64,000 nt of DNA from contig NZ_WIAD01000020.1 of assembly GCF_009618275.1 (NCBI RefSeq), positions 27,349-91,348 of the forward strand. Direction: 5' to 3'. The stretch comes from Roseimaritima sediminicola (GTDB lineage Bacteria; Planctomycetota; Planctomycetia; Pirellulales; Pirellulaceae). The notes beneath the pieces were generated by a model that was not told the origin of the DNA, ran no database searches, and was given only the letters and a program-made list of their open reading frames with translations. Below, piece by piece: positions 39,994 through 48,110 of this stretch. The translations under genes and the position numbers were made by a program. How positions within the stretch are numbered: position 1 is the stretch's first letter; each line of letters opens with the position of its first letter.

Positions 39994-42084
39994 ATACGAA
40001 AAACTCTCGGCGTCTTCTTTGGGGGCCGGTTGATAGCCGTAGGGCTCCATGCTGCTGCCCGCTCGACCTTGGCTGAGGCTGCGCACGGCGCTGGAGTAGC
40101 CGAACAGTTCTTTCAGTGGGGCATGGGCGATGATGGTGGTCAATTCGCCGTGCACGTCCGTCTTGGCGATGACCCCGCGACGCTGCTGGAGGTCGCCGAC
40201 GATGTCCCCCATGTAGTCTTCCGGCGTATTAATCTCCATCCGCATGACCGGTTCGAGCAGGGTTGGCTCGGCCGCTTCGAGGGCCCGGTCAAAGGCGTCG
40301 CCGGCAGCGATTCGGAAAGCCACCGGATCGCTGTTCTCTTCGTGCACTTCGCCTCCGGTCGCTTCGATTCGCACGCCCATCAACGGGAAGCCGGCGATCA
40401 AGCCACCCCCGTCGGCTCGATCCCGCAGTTCCTCGATCGCAGCGGTCCGCATATCGGGCGGGATCGGCGTATCGGGCGGCAAGCGGTCGAAGACTTGCAC
40501 CGGAGCGGCGGGGTCGTCCAGCGGAGACACCGTCACGTCCAAGCGAGCGAACATCTGCTGGGCGCCCATCTGCCGATTGCACTGGCCGACCACGGTGGCC
40601 GGTTTGGCGATGGTTTCGCGGTAGTTAACCCGCGGCTTGTAGAATTTGACTTTCAGCCCGAAGTCGCGGGTCAGCCGGTGCTGGACGACCTCCAGGTGCA
40701 ATTCGCCCATCCCGCTGATCAACGTCTGTCCGGTTTCTTCGTTTTCAACCGCGTCGAACGTCGGGTCCTGACGTTTCAGCATCTCGAGGACTTCGTTCAG
40801 TTTTTTTCGATCCGCGGTGCTCTCCGGTTCGATCGCCATCGACAACACCGTATCGGCGAACTTGATACTGGGCAGCTCGATCGCGTCCCGCGTGTCGCAG
40901 ACCGTATCGCCGGTGATGGCAAAGCGGGGGCCGATCACACAGCAGATATCGCCGGCGTGGACCTCGTCGATCTGGCCGTCACGTTCTTTCTTGCTGGCGT
41001 GGATCTGCCACAGCTGGGCGACGTTCTCTTTTTTGTCGCGGTTGGGACAATGGACACGCGAATTCTGTTTGAGGGTCCCGCTGTAGACGCGGATCCAGTA
41101 GTTGTCGCCCGTTTTGGCGGGCAGGATTTTAAAGACCAAGCCGCAGAAAGGTTCTTTGACATCGGGCCCGCGCTCGAGCGCCTTCTCCGGTTTCTTGGGA
41201 TCGACCCCTTGGACCGGTGGGCGGTCCAGCGGCGAGGGCAAGAAGTGGCCCACGGCGTCGAGCAGGGGCTGGACGCCGATACCGTGCAGGGCCGAACCGC
41301 AGACCAGGGGCTGGATCTTGCGCGTCAAGCAACCCTCGCGGAGCGTCGCACGGATCAGCTCCGTCGGGATCGGCTTTTCTTCCATCGCCAACTGCATCGC
41401 CTCGTCGTTCAGTTCATAGACGGTTTCGAGCAATTGTTCGCGGTACATCGCCGCGTCGTCGGCGATCTCGTCCGGGATGTCAACGACCGTCACCTGCTTG
41501 CCATCGGTTTCCGGATCGAACTGCATGCATTTCATTTCGATCAGGTCGACCACGCCGCGGAAGGGATCGTTGGTGTGGGCCGGGCCGAGTCCAACGGGCA
41601 ACTGGATGGGCACCGGTTTGCCGTTCAACCGGCTGCCGATCTGCGCCACGACGGCCTCGAAATTGGCGCCTTCGCGATCCAGTTTGTTCACGAACACGAT
41701 CCGCGGCACGTCGTACTTGTCGGCCTGCCGCCACACGGTCTCGCTCTGCGCCTCGACGCCTTCACGAGCCGAGAAGACGACGACCGCGCCGTCGAGCACG
41801 CGCAGGCAGCGTTCGACTTCGGCCGTGAAATCCACGTGGCCCGGCGTATCGAGCAGGTTGACGTCGTAATCGCCCCAGTGGAACTTGACGCAGGCCGAAA
41901 AAATCGTGATCCCGCGTTCCTGTTCCTCGGGATCGTCGTCGGTGTCGGTCGTCCCATGGTCCACCCGACCGACGCGATGCTTGGCACCGCTGAGAAACAA
42001 CATCCGCTCGGTAACCGTGGTTTTTCCGGCGTCGATGTGGGCGATGATGCCAATATTTCGCAGCTGTTCTATGTCGGTGGGCAT
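39991..42084 (-). CDS. Elongation factor G-like translational GTPase (divergent, spdEFG-type)
   Basis: A 697-residue EF-G. The GTPase motifs are G1 AHIDAGKTT, G2 EEQERGITIFSACVKF, G3 DTPGHVDF, G4 NKLD and G5 around GSAL. Domain II/III follow, then domain IV with NYRETIAKPATVVGQCNRQM; the usual Gly-Gly-Arg-Gly-Gln-Tyr motif reads MGAQQMFA. Domain V is at the C-terminus (RRGVIAKTDVHGELTTIIAH). The switch region TTDTDDDPEEQERG differs from the standard bacterial MDWMEQEQERG and resembles EF-G versions I associate with spirochaetes, planctomycetes and mitochondria. It would promote translocation or ribosome recycling. The name fusA is not given because a canonical paralogue may exist elsewhere. 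Confidence 0.9.
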   Translation of the reverse strand: MPTDIEQLRNIGIIAHIDAGKTTVTERMLFLSGAKHRVGRVDHGTTDTDDDPEEQERGITIFSACVKFHWGDYDVNLLDTPGHVDFTAEVERCLRVLDGAVVVFSAREGVEAQSETVWRQADKYDVPRIVFVNKLDREGANFEAVVAQIGSRLNGKPVPIQLPVGLGPAHTNDPFRGVVDLIEMKCMQFDPETDGKQVTVVDIPDEIADDAAMYREQLLETVYELNDEAMQLAMEEKPIPTELIRATLREGCLTRKIQPLVCGSALHGIGVQPLLDAVGHFLPSPLDRPPVQGVDPKKPEKALERGPDVKEPFCGLVFKILPAKTGDNYWIRVYSGTLKQNSRVHCPNRDKKENVAQLWQIHASKKERDGQIDEVHAGDICCVIGPRFAITGDTVCDTRDAIELPSIKFADTVLSMAIEPESTADRKKLNEVLEMLKRQDPTFDAVENEETGQTLISGMGELHLEVVQHRLTRDFGLKVKFYKPRVNYRETIAKPATVVGQCNRQMGAQQMFARLDVTVSPLDDPAAPVQVFDRLPPDTPIPPDMRTAAIEELRDRADGGGLIAGFPLMGVRIEATGGEVHEENSDPVAFRIAAGDAFDRALEAAEPTLLEPVMRMEINTPEDYMGDIVGDLQQRRGVIAKTDVHGELTTIIAHAPLKELFGYSSAVRSLSQGRAGSSMEPYGYQPAPKEDAESFSY

Positions 42085-42352
42085 GACAAAAGGGGCCGAA
42101 TCAGCGAGGTGGTTGCGGTGAAAGCAGTAAACAAGGGTCGAAAACCAGCGGATCGAACGCCCGAAATAGTAAAGCTGGACGTGCCAAACGGCAACGGCGC
42201 ATCAGCCGATTCGCGGCCGCGAAGCCGACAGCCGAGCTGTGGACAGCCGAGCCGCCCCCGGGCTCTGTACGCTGCTTGGGCAAACGGTTTAAATGACGGC
42301 CTGCCCTGATTTACCCGCTTCCCGCCCCGAACTGAATTCCGGAAGGTGTTCG

Positions 42353-42664
42353 ATGGCCCAGCTAGCCCACCACGTGTTCTTTACGCTGACCGACAGCAGC
42401 GAAGCGTCCGTTCAGTCCTTGATCGATGCCGCCAACAAATACCTCGATGGCCACGACGGCGTCGCCTCGTTCGCCGTCGGCCGCCGCTGTGAAGACCTGG
42501 TACGCGATGTGAACGACCAGGACTTTCACGTCTCGCTGCACGTGGTCTTCGAGTCCCGCGCCGCCCACGATGCCTATCAAGTGCACCCCCGGCATCTGCA
42601 GTTCATCGAGGAACAGAAAGGCAACTGGACGACCGCTCGGATCTTCGACAGCAACCTCGAATAA
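42353..42664 (+). CDS. Dabb (stress-responsive alpha/beta barrel) domain protein
   Basis: A 103-residue ferredoxin-like-fold protein. The pattern LAHHVFFTLTDSSEASVQSL, HDGVASFAVGRRCEDLVRD, FHVSLHVVFESRAAHDAYQV and HPRHLQFIEEQK is that of the Dabb family (dimeric alpha/beta barrel), with its conserved leading His-His-x-x-x-F strand. The start at MAQLAHH follows a GGAAGG ribosome site. Members are small dimers of mostly unknown role, some binding hydrophobic or phenolic ligands. It is divergent from the EF-G gene; the gap between them (42085-42352) holds only degenerate family A-like sequence near 42230. Confidence 0.88.
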   Translation: MAQLAHHVFFTLTDSSEASVQSLIDAANKYLDGHDGVASFAVGRRCEDLVRDVNDQDFHVSLHVVFESRAAHDAYQVHPRHLQFIEEQKGNWTTARIFDSNLE

Positions 42665-42730
42665 CGGAAAAAGACCTCGAATAATGGAAAAAGGCAGCCT
42701 GGCTGTCCGGGGGGGAGCTGCTTTTTTCTC

Positions 42731-42752
42731 TCGGCTGGGGCAGCCGAGCTAC
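42731..42752. repeat. Family A repeat, single copy beside the second uvrA
   Basis: A TCGGCTGGGGCAGCCGAGCT plus AC palindrome. It lies nine bases beyond the minus-strand stop of the uvrA-like gene at 42762, in the same orientation relative to that gene as the other family A copies, and between two convergent genes. Confidence 0.82.
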
Positions 42753-42761
42753 TATTGCGGC

Positions 42762-45653
42762 CTATGCCACCGATGCTCCGGCCAGCACGCGGCCCGTAAC
42801 CGATGCGGCGACCTCGGCGACTTCCTCGGGCGTGCCCTCGGCGACCACCTGGCCTCCCTGGTCGGCGGCCCCGGGCCCCAGGTCGATGATGTAATCGGCC
42901 GCCTGCATCAATTGCACGTTGTGTTCGACGACGACCAGCGAATGGCCGTCCTCCAAAAGGGCGTCGAAGCAGTCCAGCAGTTGGACGTTGTCGGCGAAGT
43001 GCAAACCGGTCGAGGGCTCGTCCAGAATGAACAGGGTCCGCCGCCGCTTGGCACCGGTCAGGAAGGCCGCCAGTTTCATCCGCTGGGCTTCGCCCGAAGA
43101 CAGCGTCGTGGCCCGCTGGCCCAGGGCGATATAGCCCAGGCCGACGTCGATCAGCCGTTTTAATTTGGCTTGTACCTTGGCGTGCCCGCGGAAGAACCCA
43201 TGCGCCGCCTGCACGGTCATCTCCAGCACCTCGGCGATCGTGCGGTCGCGATAACGCACCTCGAGGATCTCGCGGCGGTAACGGCTGCCGCCACAGGCCG
43301 AGCAGGTGATCGCGATGTCGGCCAGGAACTGCATGTCGATCTGCTGGATGCCGTCCCCCTCACACTCGCTGCAGCGTCCGCTCTCGTTGTTGAAACTGAA
43401 ATGGCCCGCGGTCAGGTTGCGGGTCCGGGCCTCGACCGTATCGGCGAACACCGCGCGGATCGGATCAAAGGCTTTGACGAACGTCGCGGGGATGCTGCGT
43501 GCACTGCGGCTGATCGGCGACTGGTCCACCAGCATCACGTCTTCGATCTGGCCGGCTCCGACCAGGTCTTTGTAGGGCAACGTGGGCGGCACGCGCCGGC
43601 GTTTTTGCCGGCACAACGCTCCGTACAGCGTGTCGTGAACCAGCGAACTCTTGCCGCTTCCCGATACGCCGGTGACCAGGCACAACACGCCCAGCGGAAA
43701 CGAGACGTCGATGCCCTGCAGATTGTGCCCGGCGGCGCCTTTCAAGACCAGTTTGCCACGCGGACTGCGGCGCGAATCACGGGCCGGCAAGTACCCGCGG
43801 CGACCGGAAAGGTATTGGCCGGTCAGACTGTCCGGGTCGGACGCCATTTCTTCGGGCGTGCCCTGAAACACCAAGCGTCCGCCGGAGGTGCCCGCCGCCG
43901 GGCCGATCTCGACAACCTCGTCGGCGTCGCGGATCAATTGCTCGTCGTGCTCGACGATCACCACCGTATTGCCGCGAGCCCGCAAGCCACCGATCGCATG
44001 GCTCAAGCGACGCACGTCGTCCGGGTGCAGGCCGGCCGTGGGTTCGTCCAGCACGTACAGCATGTTGACCAGGCTGCTGCCGAGTGCTCCGGTCAGCGCA
44101 ACCCGCTGGGATTCGCCGCCGGACAGCGTCCGCAGGGTGCGTTCCAGTTGCAGGTACCCCAGGCCGACATCTTGCAGGTACCGCAAGCGGTCGAGTACCT
44201 GTCGCAGCATTTCCGCGGCGATGGTCGCCTGGCGTTGGTCCAGCGACAGGTTGTCAAAGAATTCGATCGCCTGGTCCACGCGCAGTTCGCTGACCTGCGC
44301 GATGTTCTGCCCGGCGATCTGGTAGGCCAACGCGGCGGGCTTGAGCCGTTGGCCCTGGCACTCGCCACAGCGGGTGTAGCTGCGAAAGCGGCTGAGGAAG
44401 ACGCGGACGTGCATCTTGTACTTCTTGCGTTCGAGCCACGCGAAGAAGCCGTCCAGGCCGCCGAAGGAGCGCTCCGGGACGCCGTGCTGGATAATCTTTC
44501 GCGCCGCGGCCGGCAGTTTGCGGTAGGGCACGTCCAGCGGCACGTTGTAATCCTTGGCCAGGGCGACCAGCTCCTTCCACTCGTGGCGGTAGGCCGGCGT
44601 GTTCCAGACCGCGATCGCTCCCTCGCGAATCGTTTTGTCGGCGTCCGGAACCACCAGGTCCATATCGATGTCGACCTGGTCGCCAAAGCCCTCGCAGCGC
44701 GGGCAGGCGCCCAGCGGATTATTGAAGCTGAACAGTCGAGGCTGCGGTTGGGGGTATTCCAGATCGCAGACGTCACAGCGGTGGCGCGCGGAAAACTCGA
44801 ATCGCTGCCAGGTGCGTCCGTCGATTTCCACCTCCGCCGCGGCCCCGGCCAGAGGTTGGTCGCTGGCGGCCCAGAGGATCGCCAGCGACTGGCCGGCGGC
44901 CATCGCCGTTTCCATCGATTCGGTCAGCCGCAGTGGATCACCATCGCTCGTCACGCGGTCGACCACCACGAATCCGTTGGTTTCCCCGCCGGCGATCGCC
45001 GCGGCCAGCTCACTGCGATCGGCGTCGCCCAGGTGATACGAGCGATCGCCCAGAATCAAACGCACATAACCCTGTTGCTGGAGGCCCAGCAGGATCTCCG
45101 ACGCCTCGCTTGCCGAAGGCAGCTCGATCGCGAATCCGATCATGGCCCGCGTCCCCGGCGGCAACTCGCCCACCGCCGCGGCAGCCGACTGAGGGTCGAA
45201 CGTGCGGACGGCTTGCCCACACTGGTAGCACACCAGGCGTGCGATCCGGGCAAACAGCAGCCGCAGGTGGTCGGCGATCTCCGTCGCGGTGGCCACCGTG
45301 CTGCGGTTGCCACGAACCGCGCCGGCTCGCGTGACCGCGATCGCCGGTGGAATGCCTTCGATTTTGTCGCAGTCGGGTTTGTCCAGCCGCTGTAGGAACT
45401 GCCGGGTGTAGGCGGAAAAGCTTTCGATGTAGCGGCGTTGGCCCTCGGCGTACAGCGTATCCAGAGCCAGGCTGGTCTTGCCGCTGCCGGAGACGCCGCA
45501 GACCACGATCTGTCGGCCTCGCGGCAGGTCGATATCCAGGTCGCGGAGGTTGTGAACGCGAACGCCCCGCAGGCGAATGGTGGGGGCGGAACAGGAGGGT
45601 TTCGGCACGAAAAACAAACTTCGCAAGAGAGGCACGGAATCGCACAATCGCAT
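42762..45653 (-). CDS. Second UvrA-like excinuclease subunit (single length)
   Basis: A 963-residue UvrA paralogue. Module 1 has Walker A GVSGSGKTS and signature LSGGESQR, Walker B LDEPTAGLH; module 2 has GVSGSGKSS and LDEPSTGLH, but its signature reads LSSGEAQR instead of LSGGE. Zinc-type Cys pairs are present (CYQCG, CDVCDL...CPRCEGFGD, CGECQGQRL, CSECEGDGI...CSACGGSRY). The UvrB-binding and insertion domains appear retained (about 120-330), so it is not a short UvrA2 lacking them. I choose M at 45653 (MRLCDSVPLL), but an ATG at 45740 and others are possible because the first 50 residues are not conserved. It may work in repair or damage tolerance alongside the fused UvrA at 14.7 kb. Confidence 0.92.
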   Translation of the reverse strand: MRLCDSVPLLRSLFFVPKPSCSAPTIRLRGVRVHNLRDLDIDLPRGRQIVVCGVSGSGKTSLALDTLYAEGQRRYIESFSAYTRQFLQRLDKPDCDKIEGIPPAIAVTRAGAVRGNRSTVATATEIADHLRLLFARIARLVCYQCGQAVRTFDPQSAAAAVGELPPGTRAMIGFAIELPSASEASEILLGLQQQGYVRLILGDRSYHLGDADRSELAAAIAGGETNGFVVVDRVTSDGDPLRLTESMETAMAAGQSLAILWAASDQPLAGAAAEVEIDGRTWQRFEFSARHRCDVCDLEYPQPQPRLFSFNNPLGACPRCEGFGDQVDIDMDLVVPDADKTIREGAIAVWNTPAYRHEWKELVALAKDYNVPLDVPYRKLPAAARKIIQHGVPERSFGGLDGFFAWLERKKYKMHVRVFLSRFRSYTRCGECQGQRLKPAALAYQIAGQNIAQVSELRVDQAIEFFDNLSLDQRQATIAAEMLRQVLDRLRYLQDVGLGYLQLERTLRTLSGGESQRVALTGALGSSLVNMLYVLDEPTAGLHPDDVRRLSHAIGGLRARGNTVVIVEHDEQLIRDADEVVEIGPAAGTSGGRLVFQGTPEEMASDPDSLTGQYLSGRRGYLPARDSRRSPRGKLVLKGAAGHNLQGIDVSFPLGVLCLVTGVSGSGKSSLVHDTLYGALCRQKRRRVPPTLPYKDLVGAGQIEDVMLVDQSPISRSARSIPATFVKAFDPIRAVFADTVEARTRNLTAGHFSFNNESGRCSECEGDGIQQIDMQFLADIAITCSACGGSRYRREILEVRYRDRTIAEVLEMTVQAAHGFFRGHAKVQAKLKRLIDVGLGYIALGQRATTLSSGEAQRMKLAAFLTGAKRRRTLFILDEPSTGLHFADNVQLLDCFDALLEDGHSLVVVEHNVQLMQAADYIIDLGPGAADQGGQVVAEGTPEEVAEVAASVTGRVLAGASVA

Positions 45654-45714
45654 AGGATTGTCAGTGCACCGTAGCGATCGGGCAACCGCCAGTCTTTTCT
45701 CGAAAGTCTTCGTC

Positions 45715-46323
45715 ATGGAACGCGAACCGCAGTCATTCAACCCCTATGCGATGCCCTCGGACGCTCCGCCGCCGGGCCTTTCGGACCCCTCGCAACCGCA
45801 CTACTCGTCGCAGGTCCAGCAGATCATGCCCTGGGGGATCGTGACAATGGTCAACGGAGCCTTGTACAGCCTGCTGGGACTGGGGCTGTTGATCCTGCCT
45901 GTGGTCCTCGTAGCGACCGAGGAGATAGATCGCGATGAAGCCTGGATCTTGAGCGCCGTTTATGGCGTTTTCGGACTGGGGCTGCTCACCTGCGGCCTGT
46001 TGCAATTGTTTGGCGGCTGGCGCGCGATCCACTTCCGCAGCTACGGCCTGTCGATCACCGCGGCGGTCGCCGCCGGCCTGGGCGTGTTTACCTGTTACTG
46101 CGCACCGACCGGTCTGGGCGTGATTGTTTGGGGCCTGATCCTGTTGCTCAACTCAGACGTCCGCTACGCCTACGAACTGCGCAAGTCGCACTCGCGGGAA
46201 GAAGTCCTGCAACACTTCGCCTACCGCACCCAGAACTGGGCCCAGCCAGGAGGTCAGCCGGGGCCGGAGGCGGGGTCGGGGTCGGGGCCGTCAGGTTACC
46301 CGGGTCCGCCCGGCAACCCGTAG
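45715..46323 (+). CDS. Integral membrane protein, 202 aa
   Basis: Starting MEREPQSFNPYAMPS (a Pro-rich cytoplasmic head), it has four hydrophobic helices (about 40-68, 78-100, 108-130, 132-147) and a charged tail (YELRKSHSREEVLQHFAYRT) that ends in a Gly/Pro/Ser run. I recognise no family with certainty; small planctomycete four-helix proteins with NPY-rich heads are common. It is divergent from the uvrA-like gene with about 60 bases between starts. Confidence 0.72.
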   Translation: MEREPQSFNPYAMPSDAPPPGLSDPSQPHYSSQVQQIMPWGIVTMVNGALYSLLGLGLLILPVVLVATEEIDRDEAWILSAVYGVFGLGLLTCGLLQLFGGWRAIHFRSYGLSITAAVAAGLGVFTCYCAPTGLGVIVWGLILLLNSDVRYAYELRKSHSREEVLQHFAYRTQNWAQPGGQPGPEAGSGSGPSGYPGPPGNP

Positions 46324-46324
46324 G

Positions 46325-46421
46325 TTGGTTGTTAGTTGATAGTTGTTAGTTGATAGTTGATAGTTGTTAGTTGATAGTTGTCCGCCCCCATCAACCATCA
46401 ACCATCAACCATCAACTAAAA
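46325..46421. repeat. AT-rich tandem and inverted repeat between convergent genes
   Basis: The left half repeats GTTGATAGTTGTTAGTTGAT-type units; after CCGCCCC the right half repeats CATCAAC four times. The right half is an imperfect inverse of the left (GTTGATGG against GTTGATAG), so one large hairpin is possible. It lies between the stops of a plus- and a minus-strand gene and may act as a bidirectional terminator. Composition is sharply AT-rich in the left half. Confidence 0.75.
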
Positions 46422-46429
46422 GCCAACCG

Positions 46430-48004
46430 CTAGGGGATGTCGACCAGGAACGAGCCGTTGTCGGCGACGTCGAACAGCGGTTTGTAGTAGCCGTCGCACT
46501 TGCCGGTGCGTCCGCACGGCCGCCAGACGACCGACATCGAAACATTCCAGCTCTCCTCGGCCGCGCCGAACGTGCCCGTGGTGTCGCCCGGGTTCATATA
46601 GACGAATCCGCCTCGCATGCCCCAGCTGCCCCGCATCGGCGTAGCGACCGTCACGCCGAACAGCGTGTCTTCGCTGTCGGTCGTGCCGACGAATCCGTCG
46701 ACCAAGCCGTCACCGCCCAGGTCGCGGCGATAGAAAATGCGGTGTTGGTCGGTGGCCTGCAGCCCGATCTGGCCGGTCTGCACCACGCCGTTGGCGTCGA
46801 TCAAGCTGGTCGTCGAAGACGCGTCGTTGACGCCGGCCATAAATCGATACCCCACCTCGTGACAGGTGCCCGTCTTCCAGCTCAACTCGCCGCGGAGCTG
46901 TGCCAGGTCGGCGTGGTAGTACCAGTCGTCGTTCAAGTAGTCGAAGACGAGGCCCATCTGCAGACCGTAATCGACGCGGCGCGAAATTCCCGTCGTCAGG
47001 AAGATCTGATTGCGTTGGTCGGCGCTGAAAGGCGTTTGTTCCAAATTGTTCTGCGTGGCTCGCAGACCCAGCTGTGCGGCCCAGTCGATGCCCAGCAGCG
47101 GCTTGAGCGAACGGCCCTCGTTGAAGCCTTCGTGGAAGCCGAAGCTGCCCGCGCCGCTGCGATCGCCCAGCAGGTTGCCGGCGGCAAAGTTCGGCGGTCC
47201 GCTGAAACCCTGCACGCCCGCAAAGAATTCAAAACGGCACCAGTCGATCGGCAGGATCGGCAGCAGCACCGGCACGCACTCGGCCAAAGCTCCGCCACCG
47301 TAAACCGGTTCGACCCCGCAGCCCGGTTCGCCGTAGACGCCACAGCTGTCACAGCCGATCTGGCCGCAGAAATAACCTTCGGCGCCGCAGGTCGCTTCCA
47401 GCACGCCACCACAGCTGCCGCCGCAGTGTCCGCCGCAGTGCCCCTCGGCACCGCAGGTCGGTTCGCAGCTGCACACCACCCCCTCGCATCCGCACGTGGG
47501 CTCCAGTGGATAATGCGGCTCCAGGCCACAACCCGGCTCCAGGCCACAACCCGGTTCGACGCCACAACCCGGTTCGACGCCACAGCTCGGCGCGTTGCCG
47601 TAGTAGGATGGTACCAGCGACGAGGGAATCGGTTCGGCCAGTACCTCCCCGTGAGCGGCTTGGCGGATCGCCGAAGAACGCCCCGAGGTGCCCAATTGCT
47701 GGAACAGCGGGCGAGAGGTTTGCGAGGCCGCCGGTTGGCTGGATCGCAGCCGGTTTTGCACCGTGGAGTGCGGACGCTGCCGCCCGGTCGCTGCCTGCGA
47801 ACGGGTCCGGGCCTGAGCCGGGGAGGCATTGTTTGACGTCGAGGACGCGGGTCGGGTAACTTGCCGAGCGTGCCGAACGTCGATTTGACGAGCCGCGTAC
47901 GGTTCGTTGCCCGCTCCGCTGGCAAACGACCCCGAGGCGACCACGACCACGGCCAAGCCGAGCCGGCGCCAGGGGGTGAGTACTGTTTTCGAAAGCCAAT
48001 CCAT
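46430..48004 (-). CDS. Cysteine-rich outer-membrane beta-barrel-like protein
   Basis: A 524-residue exported protein from MDWLSKTVLTPWRRLGLAVV, preceded by AGGAA; signal peptide to about residue 30. A Ser/Gln/Arg-rich region follows (35-120). Then about 90 residues carry roughly 17 Cys in SCGVEPGCGVEPGCGLEPGC and CGGHCGGSCGG repeats. The last 280 residues have alternating beta-strand, aromatic-rich sequence (WCRFEFFAGVQGFSGPPNFA, YGLQMGLVFDYLNDDWYYHA, MRGSWGMRGGFVYMNPGDTT) ending NGSFLVDIP, as in outer-membrane barrels. This layout is common in planctomycetes (I believe the DUF6666 group). The Cys region could be disulfide cross-linked in the cell envelope. Confidence 0.78.
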   Translation of the reverse strand: MDWLSKTVLTPWRRLGLAVVVVASGSFASGAGNEPYAARQIDVRHARQVTRPASSTSNNASPAQARTRSQAATGRQRPHSTVQNRLRSSQPAASQTSRPLFQQLGTSGRSSAIRQAAHGEVLAEPIPSSLVPSYYGNAPSCGVEPGCGVEPGCGLEPGCGLEPHYPLEPTCGCEGVVCSCEPTCGAEGHCGGHCGGSCGGVLEATCGAEGYFCGQIGCDSCGVYGEPGCGVEPVYGGGALAECVPVLLPILPIDWCRFEFFAGVQGFSGPPNFAAGNLLGDRSGAGSFGFHEGFNEGRSLKPLLGIDWAAQLGLRATQNNLEQTPFSADQRNQIFLTTGISRRVDYGLQMGLVFDYLNDDWYYHADLAQLRGELSWKTGTCHEVGYRFMAGVNDASSTTSLIDANGVVQTGQIGLQATDQHRIFYRRDLGGDGLVDGFVGTTDSEDTLFGVTVATPMRGSWGMRGGFVYMNPGDTTGTFGAAEESWNVSMSVVWRPCGRTGKCDGYYKPLFDVADNGSFLVDIP

Positions 48005-48110
48005 CGAGTGCATTCCTATTCAGCTTTGATCGTACGTTCGCATCGAACGCGCACTTAGCCCCGAAACTCGGGCGTCTAGTCCGTTTCTATCGACCCGCAG
48101 AACCGACCTC

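Noticed and set aside
43170..45395. Long plus-strand open frame of 741 codons
   Set aside because: Antisense shadow of the second uvrA-like gene; no recognisable motif, low-complexity Arg/Gln/Val sequence.
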